In this document: positions 1 through 7,621 of the stretch, piece by piece
How positions within the stretch are numbered: position 1 is the stretch's first letter
Layout: each line of letters begins with the position of its first letter
Notes under the pieces: generated by a model
What the model saw: the letters and a program-made list of their open reading frames with translations, nothing else
Database searches by the model: none
What the model was told of the DNA's origin: nothing
Program-made: the position numbers and the translations under genes
DNA from: Candidatus Apopatosoma intestinale
GTDB taxonomy: Bacteria; Bacillota; Clostridia; Oscillospirales; CAG-272
DNA length: 15,386 bases
Direction of reading: 5' to 3'
NCBI GenBank assembly: GCA_018064545.1
Contig: JAGHUY010000213.1
Coordinates: 1 to 15,386, forward strand

Positions 1-5
1 TTAAG

Positions 6-56
6 ATATTGACGAAAAGACCATCGGCTCACCGCCTATGGCCTTTTTGTCAATAT
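6..56 (-). terminator. Palindromic terminator at the end of proS
   Basis: Bases 6-23 and 39-56 form an 18-bp inverted repeat with two mismatched positions, and a further GGC/GCC pair sits inside it. Read on the minus strand, the inner hairpin (GGCCA...TGGTC) is followed by TTTT and preceded by an A-run, as in a two-way intrinsic terminator. The outer stem runs into the last codons and stop of proS. The window edge prevents seeing whether a convergent gene shares it. Confidence 0.6.
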
Positions 57-1489
57 TGTCTTCCCCAAACCACCATGTGCTTGGCTTCTTTTCCGCAACA
101 GACACAGGTGTCGCCGATATGGTCTTCATGGAACGGGATGCAACGGGACTTGACGCCGCCGGTCACGTCTTTGAGTTTGTCCTCGCAGGCCGGATCGCCG
201 CACCACATGGCGCGGGTGAAGCCCGGATGATTCTCGGCGATGTCGAGAAATTCCTCATAACTGTGGGCGTCGTGCGTCTTCGCTTCCAGATTCTTTTGCG
301 CGCGCTCATAGAGTTCGTCGTGGACGCGGGCGAGAGCCGCTTCGACCTCCTCGGCGATATTGTCGAGCGAGACGACGGTCTTTTCACCGGTGACACGGCT
401 GACGAGAACGCAGGAATTACTTTCGATGTCGCGCGGGCCGATCTCCAAACGGACCGGAACGCCTTTCATCTCATACTGAGAGAACTTCCAGCCGGCCGAG
501 TTGTCGGAATCGTCGAGTTTGACGCGGAACCGGGCGGAGAGGGTGTCGCGAAGCTTGCCGGCGACGTCCAGAACGCCCTCCTTGTGCTGAGCGATCGGGA
601 CGATCACGACCTGGATCGGGGCGACGCCCGGAGGCAGGATCAGACCGCTCGCATCGCCGTGCGTCATGATGATGGCGCCGATCATACGGGTGGAAACGCC
701 CCACGAGGTCTGATGCGGGTACTGAATCTTGTTTTCCCGGTCGGTATAGGTGATGTCAAAGGCACGGGCAAAGCCGTCGCCGAAATAGTGGGACGTGCCG
801 CCCTGCAAAGCGACGCCGTTGTGCATCATCGGTTCGATGGTGTAGGTCTCCTTGGCACCGGCGAACTTTTCCTTTTCGGTCTTGCGCCCGACGACGGCCG
901 GAATGGCGAGGGTCTCGCGGTAAAAGTCCTCGTAGCAACGGAGCATCCGCATGGTCTCCTCACGCGCTTCCTCTTCGGTCTCGTGCATCGTGTGACCTTC
1001 CTGCCACAAAAATTCCGAGGTGCGAAGGAACGGACGCGTCGTCTTTTCCCAACGGACGACGTTGCACCACTGGTTATAGAGTTTCGGCAGGTCGCGGTAG
1101 GAATGAATGATATTTTTGTAATGTTCGCAGAACAGCGTTTCGGACGTCGGACGGACGATCAGCCGTTCGGCGAGTTGGTTCTGACCGCCGATGGTCACGA
1201 CGGCACACTCGGGGGCAAAGCCCTCCACATGGTCTTTTTCTTTTTGAAGCAGACTTTCGGGAATGAACATCGGCATATACACGTTCTCGTGCCCGAGCAG
1301 TTTGAAACGGGCGTCGAGGTCATGCTGAATGTTCTCCCAGATCGCGTAGCCGTAGGGACGGATGACCATACAGCCCTTGACGCCGGAATAATCGGCGAGT
1401 TCCGCCTTTTTGACGACGTCGGTATACCACTGGGCAAAATCCACGTCCATGGACGTGATCTGCTCCACCAATTTTTTATCGTTTGCCAT
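50..1489 (-). CDS. proS: Prolyl-tRNA synthetase, archaeal/eukaryal-type short form
   Basis: Class II aminoacyl-tRNA synthetase that charges tRNA-Pro with proline in the cytoplasm. The 479-residue protein matches the short archaeal-like ProRS (about 480 residues), not the roughly 570-residue bacterial form with an editing insertion. Visible signatures are RPTSET followed by SYRDLP and [10 protein letters not shown] (motif 2 region), [14 protein letters not shown], and the motif 3 region [14 protein letters not shown] through [10 protein letters not shown]. An anticodon-binding domain follows. The C-terminal part has cysteines (CGDPAC and CVCC) that probably bind zinc, and the chain ends in the family's conserved tyrosine (WGRQY). 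The start at 1489 is set by an AGGAGG site just upstream. The leader from the predicted promoter is only about 30 nt, so no T-box fits. A long open frame on the opposite strand is a shadow of this gene. Confidence 0.96.
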   Translation of the reverse strand: MANDKKLVEQITSMDVDFAQWYTDVVKKAELADYSGVKGCMVIRPYGYAIWENIQHDLDARFKLLGHENVYMPMFIPESLLQKEKDHVEGFAPECAVVTIGGQNQLAERLIVRPTSETLFCEHYKNIIHSYRDLPKLYNQWCNVVRWEKTTRPFLRTSEFLWQEGHTMHETEEEAREETMRMLRCYEDFYRETLAIPAVVGRKTEKEKFAGAKETYTIEPMMHNGVALQGGTSHYFGDGFARAFDITYTDRENKIQYPHQTSWGVSTRMIGAIIMTHGDASGLILPPGVAPIQVVIVPIAQHKEGVLDVAGKLRDTLSARFRVKLDDSDNSAGWKFSQYEMKGVPVRLEIGPRDIESNSCVLVSRVTGEKTVVSLDNIAEEVEAALARVHDELYERAQKNLEAKTHDAHSYEEFLDIAENHPGFTRAMWCGDPACEDKLKDVTGGVKSRCIPFHEDHIGDTCVCCGKEAKHMVVWGRQY

Positions 1490-1524
1490 AGTTTCCTCCT
1501 GTTTGGATGATGGATTACCCGATT

Positions 1525-1553
1525 ATTTTAGCATTAACGGCGGAAAAAGTCAA
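1525..1553 (-). promoter_or_regulatory. Sigma-A-type promoter of proS
   Basis: On the minus strand TTGACT (1553-1548) and TAAAAT (1530-1525) are separated by 17 bp, close to the housekeeping consensus. Transcription would begin about 30 nt before the proS start codon. Confidence 0.8.
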
Positions 1554-1581
1554 TCAAAATCGGGGAAAAAGCGGGTTTCTC

Positions 1582-1610
1582 TTGCAAAAGAAACGGCTTT
1601 CTAGTATAAT
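1582..1610 (+). promoter_or_regulatory. Sigma-A-type promoter of the pseudouridine synthase-deaminase pair
   Basis: TTGCAA (1582-1587) and a perfect TATAAT (1605-1610) are spaced by 17 bp. It lies back to back with the proS promoter and about 30 bp downstream of it in the divergent intergenic region. Confidence 0.8.
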
Positions 1611-1647
1611 AAAAGCCAAACAGGTAGGGAAATCGGAGGGAGAGCAT

Positions 1648-2340
1648 ATGGTCACGGTGCTTACAGAAACACGCGGATGGCTCATTGCCGTCAAACCGGC
1701 GGGCGTTGCCTCCGAGCCGGAACCGACAGGCGATGCCGATATGACGGCACTTCTGCGCGAACAGACCGGCGCACCCGTCTATCCCGTTCACCGGCTTGAC
1801 AAGCCGACCGGCGGGCTTCTCGTCTATGCGAAGAACGCCGGGGTGGCCGCGAAACTCGGCGAGCAGATCACGGGAGGCCTTTTTCAAAAAGAATACTTCG
1901 CCGTGATTGCCGGGAAACCGGAAAAAGAGAGCGATACCCTGCGGGATTTTCTCTTTTTTGACCGGATAAAGGGAAAAAGTTTCCCCGCGGACGCCTCGAA
2001 AAAAGGCGCAAAAGAAGCCGTTTTGTCATATACTTGGATGGAAACGGTCGAAACCGACGCCGGTGCGCTTTCTCTTTTGCGGATCCGTCTGGAAACGGGG
2101 CGGACGCATCAGATCCGTGCGCAGTTTTCCGCCCGCGGACTGCCGCTGGTCGGGGACGGCAAGTACGGCAGTAAAATCCGGGCCAAAACCCCGGCGCTGT
2201 GGGCGGCGGCACTGGCTTTCCGCGATCCCGGAACGGGCAAAGAAATCCGGCGGGAACTGCCGCCGCCGGCGGAATATCCTTGGCATATTTTTTCATCCAT
2301 TGAAAAAACGGGAGGGGAAGACCATGGAAAGAACCAGTAA
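1648..2340 (+). CDS. RluA-family RNA pseudouridine synthase
   Basis: Isomerises uridine to pseudouridine in rRNA or tRNA; the exact target cannot be read from sequence. The 230-residue protein has the family's catalytic motif HRLDKPTGG (residues 48-56, catalytic Asp51), then ETGRTHQIRAQF and a GDGKYG segment, all in the order of the RluA catalytic domain. It has no N-terminal S4 RNA-binding domain, so it belongs to the short single-domain group. The open frame extends upstream to 1507, but ATG 1648 is chosen because GGAGGG lies just before it and the predicted promoter lies upstream of it and inside the longer frame. Its last 17 bases overlap the deaminase gene, which suggests translational coupling. 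Confidence 0.9.
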   Translation: MVTVLTETRGWLIAVKPAGVASEPEPTGDADMTALLREQTGAPVYPVHRLDKPTGGLLVYAKNAGVAAKLGEQITGGLFQKEYFAVIAGKPEKESDTLRDFLFFDRIKGKSFPADASKKGAKEAVLSYTWMETVETDAGALSLLRIRLETGRTHQIRAQFSARGLPLVGDGKYGSKIRAKTPALWAAALAFRDPGTGKEIRRELPPPAEYPWHIFSSIEKTGGEDHGKNQ

Positions 2341-2812
2341 AGAAAACTATTATCTCGACATTGCGCAGACGGTCGCCAAGCGCAGCACGTGTCTGCGCAA
2401 GCATTACGGGGCGATCATCGTCAAAAACGACGTGATCATTTCCACCGGTTACAACGGGGCGCCCCGCGGCCGGAAGAACTGCACCGACCTCAATTTCTGT
2501 ATGCGCAACGAATTGAATATTCCCCGCGGGGAACGCTATGAACTGTGCCGTTCCGTCCACGCGGAGGCCAACGCGATCATCGCCGCTCCCCGCGATCAGA
2601 TGCTGGGCGCCACCCTTTTCATGGCCTGTGAAGACGGGCAGACCGGGGAACTCGTCGCCGGTACGTGCAGTTGCATGATGTGCAAACGGCAGATCATCAA
2701 CGCGGGCATCGAGCGCGTCATCGTGCGGAACACCGCGACGGAATATACCGTGTTTACCGTGCAGGACTGGATCGAGGATGACGACAGTCTGTCGGGGAAA
2801 TTTGGGTATTAA
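2324..2812 (+). CDS. comEB: dCMP/cytidine deaminase family protein (ComEB-like)
   Basis: Zinc-dependent deaminase, most likely converting dCMP to dUMP for thymidylate synthesis. The 162-residue product has HAEANAI (His79 zinc ligand, Glu81 proton shuttle) and a CMMC pair (Cys117 and Cys120) as the other zinc ligands. TGYNGAPRG near residues 41-49 is typical of dCMP deaminases, and cysteine-rich segments between it and the HAE motif are usual in Clostridia. The residue before the first zinc cysteine is Ser (TCSCMMC), where the family normally has Pro. A longer frame opens at 2063 but only overlaps the upstream gene; ATG 2324 follows GGAGGGG at proper spacing. The substrate (dCMP versus another cytidine derivative) is inferred from family resemblance. 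Confidence 0.88.
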   Translation: MERTSKENYYLDIAQTVAKRSTCLRKHYGAIIVKNDVIISTGYNGAPRGRKNCTDLNFCMRNELNIPRGERYELCRSVHAEANAIIAAPRDQMLGATLFMACEDGQTGELVAGTCSCMMCKRQIINAGIERVIVRNTATEYTVFTVQDWIEDDDSLSGKFGY

Positions 2813-2830
2813 AAGTTTTCAGTTTTCAGA

Positions 2831-3032
2831 CACCTCATCCGTCGGCTATGCCGACACCTTCCCCGACTGGGGAAGGCTGATAAAGAGGTGACCGAAAACG
2901 ACAGACCCGGCAATCAGGCAGTCTTTTCGATATGTCGGCAGCAGAAAATCCCGTTTGCCTGCCGGGAGGGGCATCCGATCGATAGCCTTCCCCGACTGGG
3001 GAAGGGGGACCGCGTTAGCGGTGGATGAGGCG
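2831..3032. repeat. Pair of inverted palindromic repeats (REP/MITE-like)
   Basis: The left module (2831-2890) starts CACCTCATCC and ends GAGGTG. It contains two inner hairpins, GTCGGC-tat-GCCGAC (2841-2855) and CCTTCCCC-gact-GGGGAAGG (2857-2876), so the whole folds as a three-way junction. The right module (about 2984-3032) is a related copy in reverse orientation: the same CCTTCCCC/GGGGAAGG hairpin, then ACCGC-gtta-GCGGT, then GGATGAGGCG. It lacks the closing partner arm and looks truncated. No open frame lies between them. The architecture resembles dispersed intergenic palindromes common in Clostridia genomes; mobility is inferred. Confidence 0.75.
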
Positions 3033-3070
3033 TCTGCCCTCTATGGTTTCACCGAAGCCGCGGAAGCATG

Positions 3071-3096
3071 AAAAAAGCCGCAAGCGGACTTGCGGC
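3071..3096 (-). terminator. Intrinsic terminator of spoVG
   Basis: On the minus strand a perfect 8-bp stem (GCCGCAAG/CTTGCGGC, loop of 4) is followed directly by six T residues, about 12 bases after the spoVG stop codon. Confidence 0.9.
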
Positions 3097-3108
3097 AATG
3101 ACGGGTTT

Positions 3109-3405
3109 TTATAAAATAACAGGCTCTTCTTCGGCTTCTGTTTCGACGTTGGCCAGATACTCGTTGTAGGCGTCAATCACGGCGCTTTCCAGATTCTGTC
3201 TGGCCGTGGCGTTGATCGGATGGACGATGTCGCGGTAAGTGCCGTCCGGATTTTTCCGGCTGGGCATGACGACGAAAAACTTTTCTCTGGCATTGATGAT
3301 CTTGATGTCGTGAAGAGCCAGCTCGTTGTCGAACGTCACGGAAACGATCGCTTTCATCGGGCCTTCCTCAAAAACTTTTCTGATTTTTACATCTGTGATA
3401 ATCAT
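3109..3405 (-). CDS. spoVG: SpoVG, RNA/DNA-binding regulator
   Basis: Small site-specific nucleic-acid-binding regulator, known in Firmicutes for roles in sporulation septation and cell-surface regulation. The 98-residue protein has the conserved N-terminus MIITDVKIRKV, the central strand segment KAIVSVTFDNELALHDIKII, and the diagnostic GxxFVxMPSRKNPDGTYRDIVHPIN region (here beginning KFFVVMPSRK), followed by an acidic C-terminal tail (ETEAEEE). An AAGGAGA site precedes ATG 3405. It is monocistronic, with its own terminator, and diverges from murC. In many Clostridia spoVG and murC are near neighbours, which fits. Its leader holds the 23-bp tandem repeats. Confidence 0.95.
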   Translation of the reverse strand: MIITDVKIRKVFEEGPMKAIVSVTFDNELALHDIKIINAREKFFVVMPSRKNPDGTYRDIVHPINATARQNLESAVIDAYNEYLANVETEAEEEPVIL

Positions 3406-3423
3406 TTCTAATCTCCTTCTGTG

Positions 3424-3469
3424 CCGATGACTGATGTCATTCTGTACCGATGACTATTGTCATTCTGTG
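3424..3469. repeat. Two tandem 23-bp repeats with internal dyads in the spoVG leader
   Basis: Units at 3424-3446 and 3447-3469 match at about 20 of 23 positions; a further TCTGTG fragment precedes them at 3418-3423. Each unit holds a perfect dyad ATGAC-N4-GTCAT (3427-3440 and 3450-3463), with centres 23 bp apart, about two helical turns. They lie just downstream of the predicted spoVG -10 box, and so would be operators or paired hairpins in the spoVG 5' leader. The function is not known. Confidence 0.8.
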
Positions 3470-3474
3470 CCTCC

Positions 3475-3505
3475 ATTATAAAACGCAAATATGAACACGA
3501 TTCAA
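3475..3505 (-). promoter_or_regulatory. Likely promoter of spoVG
   Basis: On the minus strand a perfect TATAAT occupies 3480-3475. The best -35 is TTGAAT (3505-3500) at a long 19-bp spacing, so the -10 is convincing and the -35 is not. A sporulation sigma factor could be used instead; I cannot decide. Confidence 0.5.
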
Positions 3506-3524
3506 ATGAGTCGTAATGATTTTT

Positions 3525-3554
3525 TTAACAAAACCGAAAGAAAACGTCTATTTT
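3525..3554 (+). promoter_or_regulatory. Possible promoter of murC
   Basis: TTAACA (3525-3530) and TATTTT (3549-3554) are spaced by 18 bp. The transcript would start about 12 nt before ATG 3573, which supports that start codon over the upstream ATG at 3516. Confidence 0.4.
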
Positions 3555-3572
3555 GTCGATGGGTGGGTGAGT

Positions 3573-4937
3573 ATGATGCAACCGCGTTTACCGGAATGTT
3601 TATCGGGGGTTCGGTCCGTCTTTTTCGTGGGGATCGGAGGGATCAGTATGTCGTCGCTGGCGATGCTGTGTCATCGGGCGGGGCTTCGGGTCGCCGGATC
3701 GGATCGCGCAAAAAGTCACTTGACCGAAAAACTGGTTTCGGCCGGGATTCCCGTCTACGAGGGGCACGACGCCTCGCATCCGGACGGATTTGACGCCGTC
3801 GTATACACCGGGGCGGTCTCTTCGGACAATCCGGAACTCGTCAGTGCCGCACAGCGCGGATTACCTATTATATACAGAGCCGCGCTTCTCGGTGATTTTA
3901 TGAAGTCATATCCCTGCCGGATCGGCGTGGCGGGGATGCACGGCAAATCCACGACGACCGGCATGATCGCGCATCTTCTCGCATCGGCCGGCAAAGACCC
4001 GACCGTGGTCTCAGGTGCCGTGATGCCGGAATTTGACGGGGCCTATGCCGTCGGCGGGCAGGAAACGTTCGTTTTTGAGGCCTGCGAATACAAAAACTCT
4101 TTTTTGGATTTCTTCCCGACGATTGCCGTCATATTGAATCTTGACCTTGATCATACGGACTTTTTCCCGGATATGGAGGCGATAAGGACATCGTTTGCCC
4201 GCTACGCGGCCATTGCCGGCGAGTCCGGCGGGGTCTCGCTCGTCAACGGCGACGATGAGAACGCGCTTCTGGCCACACAGAACGAAAACCGCATTCTGTT
4301 CGGCTTTTCCGAGGGTTGCCGTTTCCGGGCGGCAGAAGAGCGGGAGGAGAACGGAAGATGGACGTTTACCGCCTGTGACGGGGAACGGAAGATCGGGACG
4401 TTTTCTCTGCGGGTGCCGGGAAAGCATCAGATTTACAACGCTCTCGCGGCGATCGCCTGCGGCGAACTTCTCGGCCTGACGGAGTCGGAACTGAAACGGG
4501 GGATCGAGACGTTTTCCGGCGTGGCGAGACGGTTGGAGCACCGGGGAACGTTTGGCGGCGCAGACCTGTACCTTGACTACGCCCACCATCCGAGAGAACT
4601 GGAAGCGACGCTGAAAACCGCGCGGGCGATGGCGTCCGGCCGGGTGCTGTGCGCGTTTGAACCGCATACCTATTCCCGCACGGCCGCGCTCTATCCGGAT
4701 TTTTGCCGGGTACTGTCCGAAGCGGACATGACCGTTTTACTGGACGTTTATGCGGCACGAGAGACCGACACGATGGGGATCGTCCCGCAAACAATGGCGC
4801 GGGACATCCGGGGCGGTGTCTATGCGCCCTCGTATGAGGCGGCCGCGGAGATGCTCAAACGGGCGGCAAAGCCGGGGGACATTCTTTTGATCCTCGGCGC
4901 GGGAACGATCGATACGATGATGCAATATTTTGAATAA
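3573..4937 (+). CDS. murC: UDP-N-acetylmuramate--L-alanine ligase
   Basis: Cytoplasmic ATP-dependent ligase that adds L-alanine to UDP-MurNAc, the first amino acid of the peptidoglycan stem peptide. The 454-residue protein shows the three Mur ligase parts: the UDP-binding glycine-rich FVGIGGISMSSLA near the N-terminus, the ATP-binding P-loop GMHGKSTTT, the EACEYKNSF and NLDLDHTDFF central-domain segments, and the C-terminal GKHQIYNALAA, DYAHHPRELEATL and FEPHTYSRT motifs. The P-loop reads HGKSTT where many MurC have HGKTTT, a mild substitution. The frame is open back to 3516, but ATG 3573 (or the adjacent ATG 3576) places the glycine-rich motif at the usual distance and follows a GGGTGGGTG stretch, a weak ribosome binding site. 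It diverges from spoVG. No clear terminator follows; the downstream AT-rich spacer leads into the transporter promoter. Confidence 0.93.
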   Translation: MMQPRLPECLSGVRSVFFVGIGGISMSSLAMLCHRAGLRVAGSDRAKSHLTEKLVSAGIPVYEGHDASHPDGFDAVVYTGAVSSDNPELVSAAQRGLPIIYRAALLGDFMKSYPCRIGVAGMHGKSTTTGMIAHLLASAGKDPTVVSGAVMPEFDGAYAVGGQETFVFEACEYKNSFLDFFPTIAVILNLDLDHTDFFPDMEAIRTSFARYAAIAGESGGVSLVNGDDENALLATQNENRILFGFSEGCRFRAAEEREENGRWTFTACDGERKIGTFSLRVPGKHQIYNALAAIACGELLGLTESELKRGIETFSGVARRLEHRGTFGGADLYLDYAHHPRELEATLKTARAMASGRVLCAFEPHTYSRTAALYPDFCRVLSEADMTVLLDVYAARETDTMGIVPQTMARDIRGGVYAPSYEAAAEMLKRAAKPGDILLILGAGTIDTMMQYFE

Positions 4938-5024
4938 AATGCGGGAATATGCAACGAGATATGCAAAAATACGCATAAAAATAAGAAAATATCGAAAAAA
5001 TATGAATACTTTTTGAAAAAAGAC

Positions 5025-5053
5025 TTGACAAAGTCCTCCGTGTGGATTATGAT
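5025..5053 (+). promoter_or_regulatory. Strong promoter of the amino-acid transporter operon
   Basis: A perfect TTGACA (5025-5030) and TATGAT (5048-5053) are spaced by 17 bp. The spacer is itself the left arm of the long inverted repeat described next. Upstream, 4938-5020 is very AT-rich and contains ATATGCAA twice (4947-4954, 4959-4966), which could be an UP element or a regulator site. Confidence 0.85.
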
Positions 5054-5085
5054 GACTCGCGTAATCCAAAAACCACGGAGGACTT
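5031..5085. repeat. Long inverted repeat covering promoter spacer and ribosome binding site
   Basis: The left arm 5031-5049 (AAGTCCTCCGTG then TGGATTA) is perfectly complementary to 5062-5068 (TAATCCA) and 5074-5085 (CACGGAGGACTT). This makes 19 paired bases, interrupted only by a 5-base bulge (5069-5073) and closed by a 12-base loop. The left arm sits between the -35 and -10 boxes. The right arm contains the GGAGGA ribosome binding site (5077-5082) of the binding-protein gene. It may be an operator, or a device that hides the ribosome binding site in read-through transcripts from murC. Confidence 0.8.
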
Positions 5086-5091
5086 CCTGTT

Positions 5092-5928
5092 ATGAAAAAA
5101 CTTCTTTCCATTCTGATGGCGGTTGCCATGATCGCCGCTTCGCTTGCGCTCGTCTCTTGCGGCGGTGAGGAGATTTTAGTCGATACCAACGCGTTTTTCG
5201 CCCCGTTTGAATATTACGAGGGAACGGAAATCGTCGGCGTTGACGTTGATATTATGAACAAGGTCGGCGAGAAACTCGGCAAGAAAGTCAAATTCTTCAA
5301 TACCGATTTCGGCCCCATCATCGATAACGTCAGCGAGGGCAAGATCTGTGACTGCGGCGCGGCAGGCCTTACGATCACCGAGGCGCGCAGCGCTCTGGTC
5401 GATTTCTCCATTCCTTACTACACTTCCGTTCAGTACGTCATTTACAGCAAGACTTCTCCGCTTGCCGCCAAGGACGCCAACATCGTTTGGGAAGACCTGA
5501 CCGGCATGACCATCGGCGTACAGGCCGACACCACCGGTTGGATCTACTCGGACGGTGAGATCAACGCACAGGAGAGCGATCCCGACTACGGGTACGACGG
5601 CGTTCTCTATGGCACGGGTACCGCGCTGAAAGCGTTTGATTCCGCTCAACTGGCCGCCGATGCCATCGGCTCCATGGTTGACGTTGTGATCGTCGATGAA
5701 CTGCCGGCTCTTTACATCTGCGAAAAGTCGTCGGGCAAACTGGTTTGCACCCCGCTTTACTACTCCGGTGAGAGCACGCCGGTCGAAGAACAGTACGCCA
5801 TCTGCGTGACCAAAGGCAACGACACCCTGCTGAAAGCCATCAACGAAGTTCTGACCGAACTTCTCGTCGAAGACGAAAAGGGCGAAAGTCAGATCGAAAA
5901 GATGGTCATGGCTCACATGGGCTTCTAA
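5092..5928 (+). CDS. Amino-acid ABC transporter substrate-binding lipoprotein
   Basis: Extracellular, membrane-anchored receptor that captures a polar amino acid and delivers it to the permease encoded next. The 278-residue protein begins with a lipoprotein signal (MKKLLSILMAV, hydrophobic core, lipobox LVSC with acylated Cys23). The rest is a family 3 solute-binding fold: GVDVDIMNKVGEKLGKKVKF near the first lobe and AAGLTITEARSALVDFSIPYY, whose Arg aligns with the ligand-carboxylate-binding arginine of the family. DVVIVDELPA carries the acidic residue that usually contacts the amino group. The substrate cannot be assigned; glutamine, glutamate, cystine or arginine are all possible. ATG 5092 follows GGAGGA in the inverted repeat. 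It is the first gene of a three-gene operon and is followed by a hairpin that should lower expression of the next genes. Confidence 0.92.
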   Translation: MKKLLSILMAVAMIAASLALVSCGGEEILVDTNAFFAPFEYYEGTEIVGVDVDIMNKVGEKLGKKVKFFNTDFGPIIDNVSEGKICDCGAAGLTITEARSALVDFSIPYYTSVQYVIYSKTSPLAAKDANIVWEDLTGMTIGVQADTTGWIYSDGEINAQESDPDYGYDGVLYGTGTALKAFDSAQLAADAIGSMVDVVIVDELPALYICEKSSGKLVCTPLYYSGESTPVEEQYAICVTKGNDTLLKAINEVLTELLVEDEKGESQIEKMVMAHMGF

Positions 5929-5940
5929 AAAAGTTTTTGC

Positions 5941-5980
5941 AAAAAACCCCTCGGGGGATTGCTTCCCCCGTGGGTTTTTT
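5941..5980 (+). terminator. Hairpin terminator/attenuator between binding protein and permease
   Basis: AAAAAACCC, TCGGGGGA, a TTGC loop, TTCCCCC and TGGGTTTTTT form a GC-rich stem with a flanking A-run and a T6 tail. It sits 12 nt after the binding-protein stop and before the permease. Partial termination here is a common way to make more binding protein than membrane components. No other promoter is evident before the permease, so read-through is assumed. Confidence 0.85.
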
Positions 5981-6015
5981 GCGTCATTTTTCTGCGTCAT
6001 AAAGAAAGGACAAAC

Positions 6016-6711
6016 ATGACAGATTTTATTTCCAAAGTGATCGAACTTTTCTCCACCGGCAAGTATATGTCCAGTATGTGGCAGGGGCTTCTCGTCACGC
6101 TCGAAATTTCGGTGGCGGCCTCGGTCATCGGGCTTCTGCTCGGCACGCTCGCGGCACTTGCCATGATCTCCAAAAAGGGCGGGTGGATGAAGATTCCCAA
6201 AGCGGTCGCCAAAATCTACATAACGGTCATCCGCGGAACGCCGATGGCACTCCAACTTTTCATCATGATGTTTGTGATCTTTGCCATCCGCGGATTCCCG
6301 GAGATTCTGACGGCGATCCTCGCGTTCGGCATCAACTCGGGCGCCTATGTCGCGGAAAATATTCGTGCCGGCATTCTCTCGGTCGACATCGGACAGACCG
6401 AGGCCGGGCGTGCGCTCGGTCTGAATTCCTCGACGACCATGATCCGGATCGTGATCCCGCAGGCCGTCAAAAACGTGATCCCCGCCCTCGGCAACGAACT
6501 GATCGCGCTGATCAAAGAGACGTCCATCGTCTCCATGATCGGGATGTACGATCTGACCATGGCGGCCAAGGTCGTGGGAAGCGGCAACAACATGGCCAGT
6601 TACGTCGTCCCGATGAGCGTCGCGGCACTGTTCTATCTCGCGATGGTGTATCTGCTGACGTTCGGCATCAAAAAATTGGAAAAGAGGTTGCGTTCCGGTG
6701 ATAGAAGTTAA
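6016..6711 (+). CDS. Amino-acid ABC transporter permease (HisM/GlnP type)
   Basis: Integral membrane subunit that forms the translocation pathway of a polar amino-acid importer. The 231-residue protein has the usual length and hydrophobic segments, including [25 protein letters not shown] near the N-terminus. [17 protein letters not shown] is the typical RGTP motif of this family. The cytoplasmic loop [42 protein letters not shown] is the EAA motif that docks the ATPase. Membrane segments continue to the C-terminus ([12 protein letters not shown]). ATG 6016 follows AAAGAAAGGA. An upstream open frame from 5959 would run through the terminator hairpin and is rejected. The end overlaps the ATPase gene by 14 bases. 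Confidence 0.93.
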   Translation: MTDFISKVIELFSTGKYMSSMWQGLLVTLEISVAASVIGLLLGTLAALAMISKKGGWMKIPKAVAKIYITVIRGTPMALQLFIMMFVIFAIRGFPEILTAILAFGINSGAYVAENIRAGILSVDIGQTEAGRALGLNSSTTMIRIVIPQAVKNVIPALGNELIALIKETSIVSMIGMYDLTMAAKVVGSGNNMASYVVPMSVAALFYLAMVYLLTFGIKKLEKRLRSGDRS

Positions 6712-7600
6712 AAATATTTATAAGAACTTCGGGAGTAATTCCGTTCTTCGCGGGGTCTCCTGTGAGATACGGGACGGCGAATGCGTTTCGATCATCGGCC
6801 CGTCCGGAAGCGGAAAATCCACGCTTCTCCGGTGTATGAACCTGTTGGAAGAACCGACGTGGGGCGAAGTCTGGATGGGGGGAAAACTACTCACGCCCGT
6901 CGATCCGTATCTGCATCCCGACGTGATCCGCGCCTCGCGGACGTTCCGGGCACTTTCCGGGAGCATGGAGGAGGCAGACGCGATCCGCAAGATCAAGGCG
7001 GAAGACCTGCTGCGGGAGAAACGCGCGGCGGAGGGGAAAGACTATCTTGCCGTCATGAAGCGGATCTATGAGGAAAATCATCAGGACATCGACGTGTCCC
7101 GTCAGAAGATGGGCATGGTGTTCCAACATTTCAATATTTTCCCGCATCTCTCTGTTACGGAAAATATCACGCTCGCCCCGGTGCTTCTCGGAAAAATGAC
7201 CAAAGAGGAGGCCTCGGAACGCGCCGATGAACTGCTTGCGCGTGTCGGGCTTTCGGACAAGAAAGATACGAAGCCGAATATGCTCTCCGGCGGTCAGAAA
7301 CAGCGGCTTGCCATCGTTCGGGCACTCGCCATGGAGCCGGAAGTCATGCTCTTTGACGAGCCGACCAGTGCGCTTGACCCCGAGATGGTCGGGGAAGTAC
7401 TGGAAGTCATCCGCGATCTGGTGAAGGGCGGCATGACCAGCGTGATCGTCACGCACGAGATGGGCTTTGCGCGTGAGGTCTCCGACCGCGTCCTGTTCGT
7501 GGACGGCGGCGTGATCGCCGAGGAGGGAGCACCCTCGGAACTGTTCGACCATCCGCAAAATCCCCGTGCAGCTGAGTTTTTGAGCAAGGTGCTTCGATAA
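6698..7600 (+). CDS. Amino-acid ABC transporter ATP-binding protein with a long insertion
   Basis: Cytoplasmic ATPase powering the importer. In its 300 residues, Walker A is GPSGSGKST (residues 34-42), the Q-loop region [13 protein letters not shown] has Gln143, the signature LSGGQ is at 196-200, Walker B VMLFDEP at 216-222, and the H-loop His is 253 (VTHEMGFA). All catalytic elements are present. Typical GlnQ/HisP proteins have about 240-260 residues; the excess lies in residues about 70-133, between Walker A and the Q-loop, a charged and probably helical stretch rich in Arg, Glu and Lys. The start is GTG 6698, with AAGAGG about 9 bases upstream and a 14-base overlap with the permease, indicating translational coupling. 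A terminator follows. Confidence 0.93.
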   Translation: MIEVKNIYKNFGSNSVLRGVSCEIRDGECVSIIGPSGSGKSTLLRCMNLLEEPTWGEVWMGGKLLTPVDPYLHPDVIRASRTFRALSGSMEEADAIRKIKAEDLLREKRAAEGKDYLAVMKRIYEENHQDIDVSRQKMGMVFQHFNIFPHLSVTENITLAPVLLGKMTKEEASERADELLARVGLSDKKDTKPNMLSGGQKQRLAIVRALAMEPEVMLFDEPTSALDPEMVGEVLEVIRDLVKGGMTSVIVTHEMGFAREVSDRVLFVDGGVIAEEGAPSELFDHPQNPRAAEFLSKVLR

Positions 7601-7621
7601 GGGAAAAAGAATAAGAAAGAG

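Noticed and set aside
38..1510. 490-codon open frame on the plus strand
   Set aside because: It is antisense to proS, which has clear family motifs, a promoter and a ribosome binding site. Long shadow frames are expected in GC-rich coding DNA.
1490..1524. T-box leader for proS
   Set aside because: The predicted leader is about 30 nt, far too short for a T-box, and no T-box sequence is present.
2831..3032. CRISPR array
   Set aside because: Only two copies, in opposite orientation, with internal palindromes and no regular spacers; no cas gene is in the window.
4938..5020. ArgR-type boxes in the AT-rich region before the transporter promoter
   Set aside because: ATATGCAA repeats and ATGAATAC-like words look suggestive, but none matches the ARG-box pattern well.
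5959..6015. Upstream extension of the permease to 5959
   Set aside because: The extension would translate the terminator hairpin, and a good ribosome binding site precedes ATG 6016.
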